Below are positions 15,741-23,965 of a DNA stretch of 64,000 nucleotides, one piece after another. Position numbers and translations under genes: made by a program. Where the stretch lies: contig NZ_JACHEB010000015.1 in the NCBI RefSeq assembly GCF_014201335.1, positions 1 to 64,000 of the forward strand. Direction: 5' to 3'. The DNA is from Tunturiibacter gelidiferens. GTDB lineage: Bacteria; Acidobacteriota; Terriglobia; Terriglobales; Acidobacteriaceae. The notes below the pieces were generated by a model. The model was given only the letters and a program-made list of their open reading frames with translations. It did no database searches and had not been told where the DNA came from. Each line of letters opens with the position of its first letter. The first letter of the stretch is position 1.

Positions 15741-18419
15741 TCACTTCATCAGTACCGTCAGCGGAGCGGCTCCTGTGGACGGCGTCGAGTTGATCAGGAA
15801 GCGCTTGCCGTCGCGGGAGACGGCATATTGGAATAGTACGGTACGTGCTGCGCTAATTCGCGTCTGGAAAAGGACGTGGGGTACGCCCGCCACCGGCTCG
15901 CCATGCGACATGTCCATCGCTACCGCCATCAGCTTTTTGTCGTTGGTCATATAAAAAAGTTCTTTTCCATCCGCACTCCAGCGCGCTTGTGCGCCGCCAT
16001 GATTGGATATTTGGATGCGCCTGCCTGGGCCAGGGAAACGGCCTACATACACTTCAGCATCCTCTCCCGAGATCGCCTTTTGTCCGGAGAAGGCGATCCA
16101 TTTCCCATCGGGAGAAAACTGTGCTTCCGTACCCGGTGCGTAGGCTGTCTGCGAATGGTTACTGAGGTCAAGAATGTCCAGCTCCGACGCACCGTTCTGA
16201 ATATTCATGAAGACGAGAAAACGCCCACCCGCCGACCAGTCGTTGGGAATCAGAAAATCGGATGCTGCGAGTCGCTCCAGTTTGCCCGAACCATCGGTAG
16301 CCGCAACGTCGATGTACTGAGAAGTCCTTCCATCATTTCCTGCATATGCCACCCTTTTGCCGTCAGGCGAGAGAACCGGAAATACTTCTGTCCCTCCATC
16401 TGAGACGCGGGTGCTTGTACCCCTGGCGATATCGTAAATATGGATGTAGTGCTTGCCGTTGTGATCATCGTCAGACGAGATTGCGAGCAGAGAATCATTG
16501 CGGGAGAGAGCAGGATCGCGATAGCCGGTTCTGGGTAGTTCTTCCAGTCCTTTTCCGGAACGGTCAAACCAGGAGAGCCTGGAAACGCTTTCGGTTGCCG
16601 ACTGGAAGACCACCACACCGTCGTCCGAGATGGAGAATCCCGCGTGGGCAAAGACCGGTGCAACTTCCAGTTCCTGTCGCGAGACAGCTTGCGGCGGACC
16701 CGTAGTCTGCAGCCGTTTGACATCGAACGGCTGCGCCATGAGGCTGCGGTCACGGACGTAGTAGAGACGGGAGGACGCGAACTGAGTGTTACCGACGATC
16801 TCGGAAGAGATCAATTTGGGTTCCTGCGAACTAAGAGAACCGACATAGATTCCCTGATTCCGTCGGGAGTTAGAGCTCCCGATAATGAAATATAGAAAGT
16901 GGTCTCCATCAGGAAGAGCGGACGGCCAAAATATAGAGGCGTTCGACTCGCTACCCTTGATGACCAGCTGCGGTTCACCACCCGAGGCTGATACCTTCGA
17001 AATTCCGGAGATGGAGCCGCTGGACGTAGATCCAGCGAAGATAATGGCGCCCCGATTGTTCCATGCCCCGCCTGCCCCACCGGGTGCGTCGCATAGGATC
17101 TGGACGGCGCCGCTGCTCGGATCAACGCTCTTCAGTTTGGACGCCTGGAAGAAGCCGACCTGACGACTATCTGGTGACCAGAAGGGGTACAACGCACCTT
17201 CCGTTCCAGTCAATTGCTGCGCAGCCCCAGCAGCCAGGGAACGGATCCACAAAGTGGTTCCACCATCCTGTGCGGCAGCCACGAACGCGAGTCGCCGGCC
17301 GTCGGGCGAGATAGCGAAATTGTAGGGGACGAACGAGGTAGAGAGCGGCGGAAGTAAGGAAAGGTGAAGATGCCGAGTCTCCACCGACTGTATGCTGCGC
17401 CAATAGGCGACTCCGAGCCAGGTCAACAGGGCGATACATAGAGCCGCCACCGCCCACGCAAGTCTTTCCCCCAATTTTCCCCGATGACGCGGCGTGGATT
17501 CAGGCGCTCTTGTGAGGCCCACTCCTGCGGAGATCCACTTCAGCTCTCTCGATAAATCTCGCGCGCTTTGCCAGCGCTCCTCAGGGTCTTTCATCAGACA
17601 ACTAAGGACCACATGTTCGAGCGCAACCGGAGTGAGAGGCTGCAAGCTGGCCATGGGCGGCGGGTCTTTTTCCAGAATGGCAGCCACAATGCTGAGTCTT
17701 GATTCGCCGTTAAAAGCTCGCCTGCCCGATATCATCTCGTACAGCACGCAGCCAAAGCTGAAGATGTCACTTCGGAAATCTGCTGGTCGGCCCTGAATCG
17801 ACTCCGGAGCCATATAGAGGAGCGTTCCCACGATTGTGCCGTGCTCAGTGGAGGGGGCGTAGGGCAAGGTCAGAGCGGACGCGCCCATCTTCGGCGGATC
17901 CTGTGAGGGGATCGGGGCTGGAGTGACGCCACCTAACGTTGAGGTGAAAGGCTTGGCCAGGCCGAAGTCCATCAGCTTTGCGCCAGATTTGGTGAGCATG
18001 ATGTTGCCAGGCTTCAAATCACGATGGATGATGCCCTCGCGGTGAGCTTTGTCGAGAGCATCGGCGATCTCCACGCCTATCTTCAGGGACAGCGGCAAGG
18101 GGAGAGGACCAGCACTCAATCGAACAGCGAGGGTTTCACCCTCCAAATATTCCATGACGATGAAATCGGTCCCATCCTGAGAGCCGATGTCGTACAGGCA
18201 GCAAATATTGGGATGTGTGAGCAAAGAGACGGCTCGCGCTTCGCGCTCGAAGCGTAGTTTCAGATCAGGATCGGAAGAAAGGAGAGTTGAAAGAACTTTG
18301 ACGGCGACGTCCCGTCCAAGGCGCGTGTCCCGTGCGCGATAGACCTCACCCATTCCACCAGCACCGACCGGTGCGAGGATTTCGTACGGACCGAGTCTGG
18401 TGCCGGAAGTCAAGGCCAT
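15741..18419 (-). CDS. Membrane Ser/Thr protein kinase with C-terminal PD40 beta-propeller
   Basis: 892 residues. Residues about 10-280 form a PknB-type kinase: glycine loop VGAGGMGEVYRARDTRLG, lysine in VAVKVL, catalytic loop IHRDLKPGNIML, DFGLA, and the APE-like MAPES. A single membrane span follows near residue 330 (LAWAVAALCIALLTWLGVAY). The outer part is a WD40-like/PD40 propeller with repeats of the form SPDGRRLAFVA, SPDSRQVGFF, SPDGKRVAYAGN, SPDGKWIAFSG and SADGKELFYM. The layout suggests that periplasmic ligand or protein binding by the propeller controls the cytoplasmic kinase; that is an inference from the family. This kinase-propeller fusion is frequent in Acidobacteriota. It has its own transcription unit and no visible damage. 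Confidence 0.9.
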   Translation of the reverse strand: MALTSGTRLGPYEILAPVGAGGMGEVYRARDTRLGRDVAVKVLSTLLSSDPDLKLRFEREARAVSLLTHPNICCLYDIGSQDGTDFIVMEYLEGETLAVRLSAGPLPLPLSLKIGVEIADALDKAHREGIIHRDLKPGNIMLTKSGAKLMDFGLAKPFTSTLGGVTPAPIPSQDPPKMGASALTLPYAPSTEHGTIVGTLLYMAPESIQGRPADFRSDIFSFGCVLYEMISGRRAFNGESRLSIVAAILEKDPPPMASLQPLTPVALEHVVLSCLMKDPEERWQSARDLSRELKWISAGVGLTRAPESTPRHRGKLGERLAWAVAALCIALLTWLGVAYWRSIQSVETRHLHLSLLPPLSTSFVPYNFAISPDGRRLAFVAAAQDGGTTLWIRSLAAGAAQQLTGTEGALYPFWSPDSRQVGFFQASKLKSVDPSSGAVQILCDAPGGAGGAWNNRGAIIFAGSTSSGSISGISKVSASGGEPQLVIKGSESNASIFWPSALPDGDHFLYFIIGSSNSRRNQGIYVGSLSSQEPKLISSEIVGNTQFASSRLYYVRDRSLMAQPFDVKRLQTTGPPQAVSRQELEVAPVFAHAGFSISDDGVVVFQSATESVSRLSWFDRSGKGLEELPRTGYRDPALSRNDSLLAISSDDDHNGKHYIHIYDIARGTSTRVSDGGTEVFPVLSPDGKRVAYAGNDGRTSQYIDVAATDGSGKLERLAASDFLIPNDWSAGGRFLVFMNIQNGASELDILDLSNHSQTAYAPGTEAQFSPDGKWIAFSGQKAISGEDAEVYVGRFPGPGRRIQISNHGGAQARWSADGKELFYMTNDKKLMAVAMDMSHGEPVAGVPHVLFQTRISAARTVLFQYAVSRDGKRFLINSTPSTGAAPLTVLMK

Positions 18420-18868
18420 AATCTGCGAATGTGGATTATATTCTCAGGTCCAGATGAGATGCGAAGGCCTTTTGGTGTTGCTGCGTGTCCCGGTGAAACG
18501 TATTCTGGCTTTCTTGCTCATAGCGAGTGGCCTCCAATGTGACTATGTCACTCGGTTGAGGCTGGACCATGTGGAGAGGGTGTCTTGCGCTCAGGTTGAT
18601 CGGTCGTGGCCGACGACGACCAACTCACGAGAAAGACTAGCCATCGACCAGTTTGCTTTCGCAACTCCCATCTGTGGCTTCCCGCAGCCTGCCTGGGAGC
18701 GGGGTCCCCGCAAGGGAAAACGTGGTTCTATAGTTCGCAGTGAGAGACACCTTTTCGTTTGATCCGCAAAGGTGACGGTCGGATATCTCGATCGAGTGAA
18801 TCTGAGCAGTTCCCTCTACTAAGTGCGCGAGAACCGCCTCGCTGCCATACACCGACGGCCCGTCCGGA
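18420..18868. other. Region without a recognisable gene
   Basis: About 450 bp between the kinase start and the dnaE2 fragment. No frame with a family signature on either strand. It includes the kinase promoter (minus strand) and the left junction of the dnaE2 debris. Confidence 0.4.
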
Positions 18869-19226
18869 GGACGTAATTCGATAGCCAAGTATCTTGAGCT
18901 GTCCATTCGAATGCTCGACTTGCCGCGCCACTTGGGGCAGCATTCAGGCGGGATGATTATCGCGCAAGGCCAGCTCGCTTCAGTCGTCCCGATTGAACCG
19001 GCGAGTATGCCGGGCCGCAATGTTATTCAGTGGGATAAAGAGGATGTCAGCGACATGGGGCTCATAAAGGTCGATTTGCTTGGCCTTGGCATGATGGCAG
19101 TCCTCAAGGACTGTACCAATCTCATTCCTCAGCATTTACGGCAAGAAGGTTGACATTGCGCAGATACCGCACGATGACCGGAAGGTGTATGCCTCGCTTC
19201 GCAAGGCTGACACGATAGGTCCCTTT
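18869..19226 (+). pseudogene. dnaE2: Fragment of error-prone DNA polymerase III alpha (DnaE2)
   Basis: About 115 codons out of a protein of more than 1000. The frame gives LDLPRHLGQHSGGMIIAQGQ, then VVPIEPASMPGRNVIQWDKE and DMGLIKVDLLGLGMMAVLKD, which is the palm region of DnaE2 including the acidic motif around DLLGLGMM. Near 19137 an extra T shifts the frame, and the match continues YGKKVDIAQIPHDDRKVYAS and ADTIG before ending near 19226. Both ends are missing, so it is non-functional. DnaE2 works with ImuA and ImuB in SOS mutagenesis; neither is visible here. Another SOS-type fragment (SRAP) lies 3 kb downstream. Confidence 0.88.
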
Positions 19227-19333
19227 CCAAAAACTTCTGCCCTTGGCAACGCGGCTATGCCGCGACTTGGGAGCAGCGCACCTTTGCGCCCTTTGGGATG
19301 TGTCCCGATTGACCGGGCAAAAGGAGAAACACC

Positions 19334-19636
19334 ATGCAGACCCAACAGACCATTACCTTCTTCGGAACCATCAGCAACTCAGCCACCAGCCGCACGTCCA
19401 AGACCGGCCGCAAATACACCGCCTTCGGAGTCGCCATCATCTGCGACAGCAACCTTCAGGCTTTTCACTACAACGTCGTCGCCTTCGGCAAGCAGGGCCA
19501 CTTCGCCAAACAGCTCCAGACCGGTACCCGCATCAAGTTGGTCGTCCAGGCGCAATCTCAGCCAGACAATATCGCCACTCTCCCACTACTCACAGCAACC
19601 TTCGTGCGACCGGTTCGTCCGGTTGCACGGGGATAG
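19334..19636 (+). CDS. Single-stranded DNA-binding protein-like (OB-fold, 100 aa)
   Basis: 100 residues with an OB-fold pattern of the SSB type: TITFFGTISNSATSRTSKTG, YTAFGVAI, AFHYNVVAFGKQGHFAKQLQ and TGTRIKLVVQAQSQ. It lacks the long glycine/proline tail and the acidic tip by which cellular SSB recruits partners, so it is likelier a plasmid- or island-borne SSB. The ATG at 19334 has an AGGAG-type site just upstream. It follows the dnaE2 fragment by about 100 bp and is convergent with the Fic gene, whose stop lies 3 bp away. Its C-terminus (RPVRPVARG) looks abrupt, so a truncated tail is possible. Confidence 0.65.
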   Translation: MQTQQTITFFGTISNSATSRTSKTGRKYTAFGVAIICDSNLQAFHYNVVAFGKQGHFAKQLQTGTRIKLVVQAQSQPDNIATLPLLTATFVRPVRPVARG

Positions 19637-19638
19637 TG

Positions 19639-21201
19639 CTAGGTGGACTTTGGCACGGGGGGAGGGGGCTCTCCCGCTAGGGCCTTGCGCACCAGCGACG
19701 CTATGAAGTCGGTGAAGGGAAGTATGTCTTCTCCGACACTCGCCCGTTCGAGAGCAGCCATGTAGGAGTTCCGCTCCCCAACGGGTATGACTGTCCATGG
19801 GTATCCGCCCGAAGCCAGCATCACGTTCATCAGGAAACGCCCAATGCGACCGTTTCCGTCCATGTAGGGATGAATGTAGACGAAGACGAAATGACCCAGC
19901 ACGACGCGCACTGCCGGGTGAGTCTCTTCCCGAAGAAGATCAAAAAACGCTGGCATAGCGTCCCTCACGGCAGCGCGGTTGAGAGGAACGTGCATGGACT
20001 TACGAATGTAGACCTGGCTGCTCCTATACCCGGCAAGGTCAACGGGCTTCAAGATGCCGGATGCGACGCTCGGCGCGAAGAGTTCCCGATACCATGCTCC
20101 ATGTTCGTCGTCCGCGACTTGGCCGGGGTTATCGCCTCGCAGAACCTGTCCAACGCCTTGCTGCACGGACTGGAATGCCAGCCAGTATCCACGCGCCGCC
20201 ATCGCGTTCCGCTGCTCGCGGTCGCCTTCATTCGTCTCAGGGTTCCATGAGCCAGCGCGAACTCGCTCAATCAAGTCTGCCGTGACGCGGTAGCCTTCGA
20301 TAGACAGCGAATGGTAAGCGTCAGTGACATAGGTCTCGTTAACCCGCTTCAAGTAGTCCGCGATATTGCGCGGGGTCCCCGGCGCTTTGGGGAATCGCTC
20401 GATAATCGGCTCCCGCATTTTCTGCCAAAGCAGTCGTATTCGGTTTACATACGGGGATGTTTCACGGGTACGGAGGACGAGGTTCGGCCTATCGCTGAAT
20501 GGATCGTTTTCACGAACAGCGTAACTGGCAGCAGTCATCGTCTTCACAATGTCGTCCGCGATGCGATCGCGCCCGATGTTACGGAAAGCTCCGGCCAGAC
20601 GCCCCGCAATGATGGTGTGTCCTCCCGCCAGCAGTCGGGCCAGTAGCCCGGAGGCATCACGGACCATCAGCAGGACAGCCCGCACGTCCGTCGAATTGTG
20701 GGTGAAGAAATTTGCCGAGCATTCGATGAGACCGGACTCTGGTGAAAAGACTTGTAGGCCGTCCACAACCTGCCGATCAGCAGCTGCCGGCAGGGCGGAG
20801 CGAAGATCCAGTAGGGAAGTGCCATGCGGGAGTTTGGTTACGGCATTGCGAGCTTTGGGTGCCCTCACCATCAGTTGGCGAGGTACAGTCCAGCTACCCG
20901 CGTGAAGCGACAGGGATTGTTCGGGCGAGAGACACCATTGCGTTCCGAAACGCTCTCTGAGGTAGACCGCGCAGAATTGCCAGTAGGAGGCATACCAAGC
21001 CGTGCTTTCACCCTTCGCCTCGTCTGGGCGGCTCGGGATGAGCCAGCCCTTCAAAACCTGCTGGAGAAAGCCCTGAGCGAGCAGCCGTTCTCTGTGCGTT
21101 CGGGATATGTCCCTCGCACGGATCGCTATGGCTCCGTCCGCCGTCTGGAGTTTGGCAAGAGCCTCCAGAGATTGTGCGAGTTTTTCTGACGGGGTGGCCA
21201 T
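19639..21201 (-). CDS. Fic-domain AMP transferase with AbiEi-like N-terminal winged helix
   Basis: 520 residues. The C-terminal half is a Fic domain with a complete active-site motif HPYMDGNGRIGRFLMN (444-459), whose histidine and acidic residue use ATP to attach AMP to a target hydroxyl. A candidate inhibitory helix motif, SLSIEG (298-303, S/T-x3-E-G), lies before it, so the enzyme is probably self-inhibited. The first ~200 residues resemble the AbiEi antitoxin fold: a winged helix (RERLLAQGFLQQVLKGWLIP) and LRERFGTQWCLSPEQSLSLH, seen in abortive-infection toxin-antitoxin pairs. The product therefore combines a DNA-binding antitoxin-like part and a modifying enzyme in one chain. ATG at 21201 with AAGGAAG upstream. 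Physiological target unknown; phage defence or toxin-antitoxin role is inference. Confidence 0.85.
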   Translation of the reverse strand: MATPSEKLAQSLEALAKLQTADGAIAIRARDISRTHRERLLAQGFLQQVLKGWLIPSRPDEAKGESTAWYASYWQFCAVYLRERFGTQWCLSPEQSLSLHAGSWTVPRQLMVRAPKARNAVTKLPHGTSLLDLRSALPAAADRQVVDGLQVFSPESGLIECSANFFTHNSTDVRAVLLMVRDASGLLARLLAGGHTIIAGRLAGAFRNIGRDRIADDIVKTMTAASYAVRENDPFSDRPNLVLRTRETSPYVNRIRLLWQKMREPIIERFPKAPGTPRNIADYLKRVNETYVTDAYHSLSIEGYRVTADLIERVRAGSWNPETNEGDREQRNAMAARGYWLAFQSVQQGVGQVLRGDNPGQVADDEHGAWYRELFAPSVASGILKPVDLAGYRSSQVYIRKSMHVPLNRAAVRDAMPAFFDLLREETHPAVRVVLGHFVFVYIHPYMDGNGRIGRFLMNVMLASGGYPWTVIPVGERNSYMAALERASVGEDILPFTDFIASLVRKALAGEPPPPVPKST

Positions 21202-21304
21202 GTCGCTTCCTTAGCTTTTTCGGCTGTACGTAAATTATCTTTTCATGTTGTACGCTTTTTATCTTATTGTGTCGAGACTTGCAGTCTTCCGACCGCAACT
21301 CGTG

Positions 21305-21553
21305 ATGCCTGGCCCACTCGTTCCTGTGCGTATTGATTGCACTGAGCTCCTACTGGGACGAGCTGGTTACAACGATACAAGTGTGGTCTTTCGACTCAAG
21401 GGTGCCAATGGTTTGCTAAAAACAGAGCCAGTCTGGTCCAGCTTTTCTCCAGAGCCGTCTACCGGGTATGGTTGGATTCTAGGCAATGCAAATGACAGGC
21501 AGGTAGGCGCGATAGTCGACCAACCACGCGAGGTTCCAAAGCCAACTGCATAG
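21305..21553 (+). CDS. Hypothetical protein (82 aa)
   Basis: Unknown. From the ATG at 21305 the product begins MPGPLVPVRIDCTELLLGRA and ends VPKPTA. An earlier ATG at 21245 would add 20 residues but overlaps the likely promoter zone shared with the divergent Fic gene. No signal peptide, membrane span or motif stands out; the sequence is mixed alpha/beta. The stop is 6 bp before the start of the next gene, so the two are probably translated together and may act together. Confidence 0.45.
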   Translation: MPGPLVPVRIDCTELLLGRAGYNDTSVVFRLKGANGLLKTEPVWSSFSPEPSTGYGWILGNANDRQVGAIVDQPREVPKPTA

Positions 21554-21559
21554 GAGAAA

Positions 21560-22102
21560 ATGTCAATGCTCAATGTCCTTTTGCTTGGTGCTATACACCA
21601 GTATCAGCACGCCTCTGAACGCGATGCGAAGTGCTTCTCACCAGATCAAGTGAAAACTCTGGGAGAGCAGCGCGGATTGTTTGGTGCATGGGTGCGAGTT
21701 TGCGTTAGCGACTCCCAGCCAGAATTGATCTTTGATGAAATGAACCTACCTGAGAGTGCGGTATCCGAGCGGTTTATGGACACTGAGGTTCCTTGGGTCT
21801 ACATGGATATCCCTGAAGACGTTAGGGCACGCTATATTCCCGCGCGTTCGGCGGGAGAACCTTGGCTTTATCGAATTGATGAACCGCGTGAGCGTCATTG
21901 GCAGTTGGTGATTGAAAGCATTACGAGTGCATGTGATCTCACGCGCATTATCGCTATCTGCGGAGCAGCTCATCTCGAATCGTTTAGCAGCAAGCTGAGG
22001 GCGGCGGGCCACACAGTAGAGGTACTAAGCGTGCGCGATATGCCTTGGAATGACGAAACATGGTGCCCTCAATCGAATACGATACCAAGCGCCAGCGCGT
22101 GA
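21560..22102 (+). CDS. Hypothetical protein with TraB/EreA-like sequence pattern (180 aa)
   Basis: A cytoplasmic 180-residue protein. It opens with a beta-strand ending in a histidine (NVLLLGAIHQYQ, H13), has LIFDE (E60) in the middle and ends with IIAICGAAHLESFSSKL (H138) plus a further strand (HTVEVL). A GxxH near each end and an internal acidic residue is the arrangement of the TraB/PrgY and erythromycin-esterase-like hydrolases; I infer a distant relation. ATG at 21560 with AGGAG 8 bases upstream; an in-frame ATG two codons later is possible. It is cotranscribed with the 82-residue gene before it. No known partner; context is the island cargo next to the integrase. Confidence 0.5.
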   Translation: MSMLNVLLLGAIHQYQHASERDAKCFSPDQVKTLGEQRGLFGAWVRVCVSDSQPELIFDEMNLPESAVSERFMDTEVPWVYMDIPEDVRARYIPARSAGEPWLYRIDEPRERHWQLVIESITSACDLTRIIAICGAAHLESFSSKLRAAGHTVEVLSVRDMPWNDETWCPQSNTIPSASA

Positions 22103-22132
22103 ACGTTTCGTAATACTTGGAGAGAACGGAAT

Positions 22133-22395
22133 ATGTGCGGACGGTATGTGAGGAAGGCTGACAGGAAGAGAATCGCGGAGTGGTTCGAAGCAGAACCTAA
22201 CCCGTCCGATCTGCCGATGTCGGACGCAGATTACATTGTTCCTCCACAGCAACCAACACATCATCAGGCAGAGCAAGAACACCGGCGCACGCGACTAATC
22301 TTGGCTCGGTGGGGATTGGTTCCGTTCTGTGCAAAGTCCGACAAGATTTGAAGGGGATTTCCACCATCAATGCGCGAGCGCAGACCGAGCGCAGT
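22133..22395 (+). pseudogene. SRAP (SOS response-associated peptidase, YedK/HMCES) fragment
   Basis: Starts MCGRYVRKADRKRIAEWFEA, with the catalytic Cys2 that crosslinks to abasic sites in single-stranded DNA. The sequence follows the family through DADYIVPPQQPTHH and LARWGLVPFCAKSDKI, then stops at 22349-22351. A one-base shift brings LKGISTINARAQT into frame, the conserved next segment, and then the match ends near 22395. The rest of the domain (about 130 residues with the active-site Glu and His) is missing, so it cannot work as a full SRAP. The ribosome site GGAGAGAACGG is intact. SRAP genes often sit beside imuB-dnaE2, a fragment of which lies at 18869-19226. Confidence 0.85.
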
Positions 22396-22501
22396 TGACG
22401 CGCGAAGCTTTCATCTCTGGATTGAAAAGTCGAGTTGATAAAGAGATTTATCGAAGCTGTCGCGCTGGAGGCGCGATAAAGGTGCAAGGGAGGAACTTTT
22501 G

Positions 22502-23683
22502 ATGGGGCCGATCCTGACATTCGACAAATCGTTTCTGCAGATGCTGTCGCCAGATGAAGTCGACGAGCTCGACCTCCAATTCGAGATCTTTGTGACACCG
22601 GTCCTTGTGTCAGAAATCCTCGCGGACCTAGCTCACCCAGAGCCTAAGCCTGGGCGCATACCGGAGGAGATGGTAAAGGCGCTCGCGCGGAAGATGGTGA
22701 GCAACCATGGAGTTATGCAGGCGCACTGGCGCATGCTCGCTCTTGGGGAACTGAGCCAAGCGATCCAATTCCCGATGGCTGGATCTGTTGTTGTGGACCC
22801 TACGGCTCCGAATGTGATGGCCCGCAGGGACGGTCGCGGCATCATCTACGACTCCCGGCAAGATCGGGAGATGTGGGGTGCTTGGGCGGCAGGTAATTTC
22901 AGCGAGACGGATAAGTACCTGGCTGCTAGTTGGCGCAATCAATCAGCCGAGATCAACCTTGGAGAGATCAGCGAGTCGTGGACGGAGTTCTGCGCGAGAT
23001 ATCTGCCCGAAGTGAAGAACACCGCTGACGTGATCTCAGGGATTAACGATGTCATAAGCAGACCATCAGAGCAGGGCAACCTTCTGAACATGGTTTACCA
23101 CTTCACCGAGGCGCCCACCGCGATCCGCGAATTGGGTAGGACGTTGGCGATCGCAGGCTTGTTGCCGAGAATCAAGCCTTGGGCGCCATTCTCGGTTTCA
23201 GTGACCCGGCTTTGCATGGCGCTTTGTTGCTGCACCGCACTCAAGTTCGTCACACAGCGGCCTACCAACGTGTTCGATCTTCAGTATCTGTTCTACGCAC
23301 CCTTCGGGATGGTCTTTGTTTCTCATGACAAGCTGCAGCGGGACCTATGGCCAGCCACGACAACACAAGCATCGTTCGTCTGGGGAGACGAGCTCAAGGC
23401 CGATCTGAAGTGTCATGTGCTTGCACGAAAGGAGACGATGGCGGCGAGAGAGGCCGGAGAGAGGGTCGGCTACTACACAGATAGATTCACGTCAGAAGAT
23501 TCAGTCATCGCGCGGCTGCACGAGAAACACCTTATTTCGCCCAGAGGCAGCGGTTCGTCGAGTGGGCCAACAGGCGAATTCGAGGATCTTCCTGCGGATG
23601 TTAAGCGAGGCCTTCTTGAGGCGATGGAGTTAATCGACGAACAAGACGCAGCGCGCGGTGGTCCGCCGAAATTCCACGGTTAG
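22502..23683 (+). CDS. PIN-like nuclease domain split by a long insertion (hypothetical)
   Basis: 393 residues, no close family recognised. The ends read as a PIN (VapC-type) ribonuclease fold: strand with the first acid, ILTFDKSFLQML (D8); VLVSEILADL (E38); then after about 200 residues NVFDLQYLFYAPFGMVF (D259) and VSHDKLQRDLW (D276). These four acids are the usual metal-binding set. The insert between 50 and 240 is helical and carries WGAWAAGNFSETDKYLAASW and a hydrophobic cysteine-rich stretch, CMALCCCTALKF. The C-terminus is charged. The ATG at 22502 has GGGAGG at 22488-22493. It lies between the SRAP fragment and the integrase-tRNA junction. PIN assignment is inference; a stand-alone toxin or island nuclease is possible. 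Confidence 0.5.
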   Translation: MGPILTFDKSFLQMLSPDEVDELDLQFEIFVTPVLVSEILADLAHPEPKPGRIPEEMVKALARKMVSNHGVMQAHWRMLALGELSQAIQFPMAGSVVVDPTAPNVMARRDGRGIIYDSRQDREMWGAWAAGNFSETDKYLAASWRNQSAEINLGEISESWTEFCARYLPEVKNTADVISGINDVISRPSEQGNLLNMVYHFTEAPTAIRELGRTLAIAGLLPRIKPWAPFSVSVTRLCMALCCCTALKFVTQRPTNVFDLQYLFYAPFGMVFVSHDKLQRDLWPATTTQASFVWGDELKADLKCHVLARKETMAAREAGERVGYYTDRFTSEDSVIARLHEKHLISPRGSGSSSGPTGEFEDLPADVKRGLLEAMELIDEQDAARGGPPKFHG

Positions 23684-23820
23684 GTTCCCAAGCCGGAAGT
23701 GGCAGGCAGCGCTTTCGCGCGAACGTGCGTAGCCCTTGATTCAGTCATCCCGATGAACCCTCACAGAGAAACAGCAGGCAGAGCACTTCTCTCGCAGTGG
23801 TTACAAAAATGGTTACAGTG

Positions 23821-23860
23821 ACGAGAAAGAAGGCCAGCCGGTGAGGGCTGACCTTCTCGT
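23821..23860 (+). terminator. Imperfect hairpin downstream of the PIN-like gene
   Basis: ACGAGA-AAGAAGGCCAGCC pairs with GGGCTGACCTTCTCGT around a GGTGA loop. There is no run of Ts on the plus strand, so it may serve as a weak terminator or simply as an inverted repeat near the island edge. Confidence 0.4.
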
Positions 23861-23880
23861 AAGTTCTTGAATCTAAGGAT

Positions 23881-23944
23881 TGGTGCGGAGGAGGGGACTT
23901 GAACCTCTATGCCTTGCGGCGCTAGCACCTCAACTTAGTGCGTC
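23881..23944 (-). pseudogene. 3' fragment of a tRNA-Leu gene (candidate attachment-site remnant)
   Basis: Read on the minus strand this 64-nt piece starts GACGCACTAAGTTGAGG, carries the variable arm (GCGCCGCAAGGCA), a T-loop TTCAAGT and ends CCTCCGCACCA with an encoded CCA. This is the 3' three quarters of a tRNA-Leu with GAG in the anticodon place. The 5' acceptor strand and most of the D arm are missing (upstream bases do not fit), and the anticodon and T stems contain mismatches, so it is not a working tRNA. It begins 22 bp after the integrase stop, with its broken 5' side toward the integrase. That is what is left at one end of an element integrated into the 3' part of a tRNA gene. Confidence 0.75.
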
Positions 23945-23965
23945 AATTTGTAGCTGTTTGCCTGT

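Noticed and set aside
18420..18868. A continuation of DnaE2 upstream of 18869
   Set aside because: No frame before about 18869 resembles the polymerase; the similarity starts abruptly.
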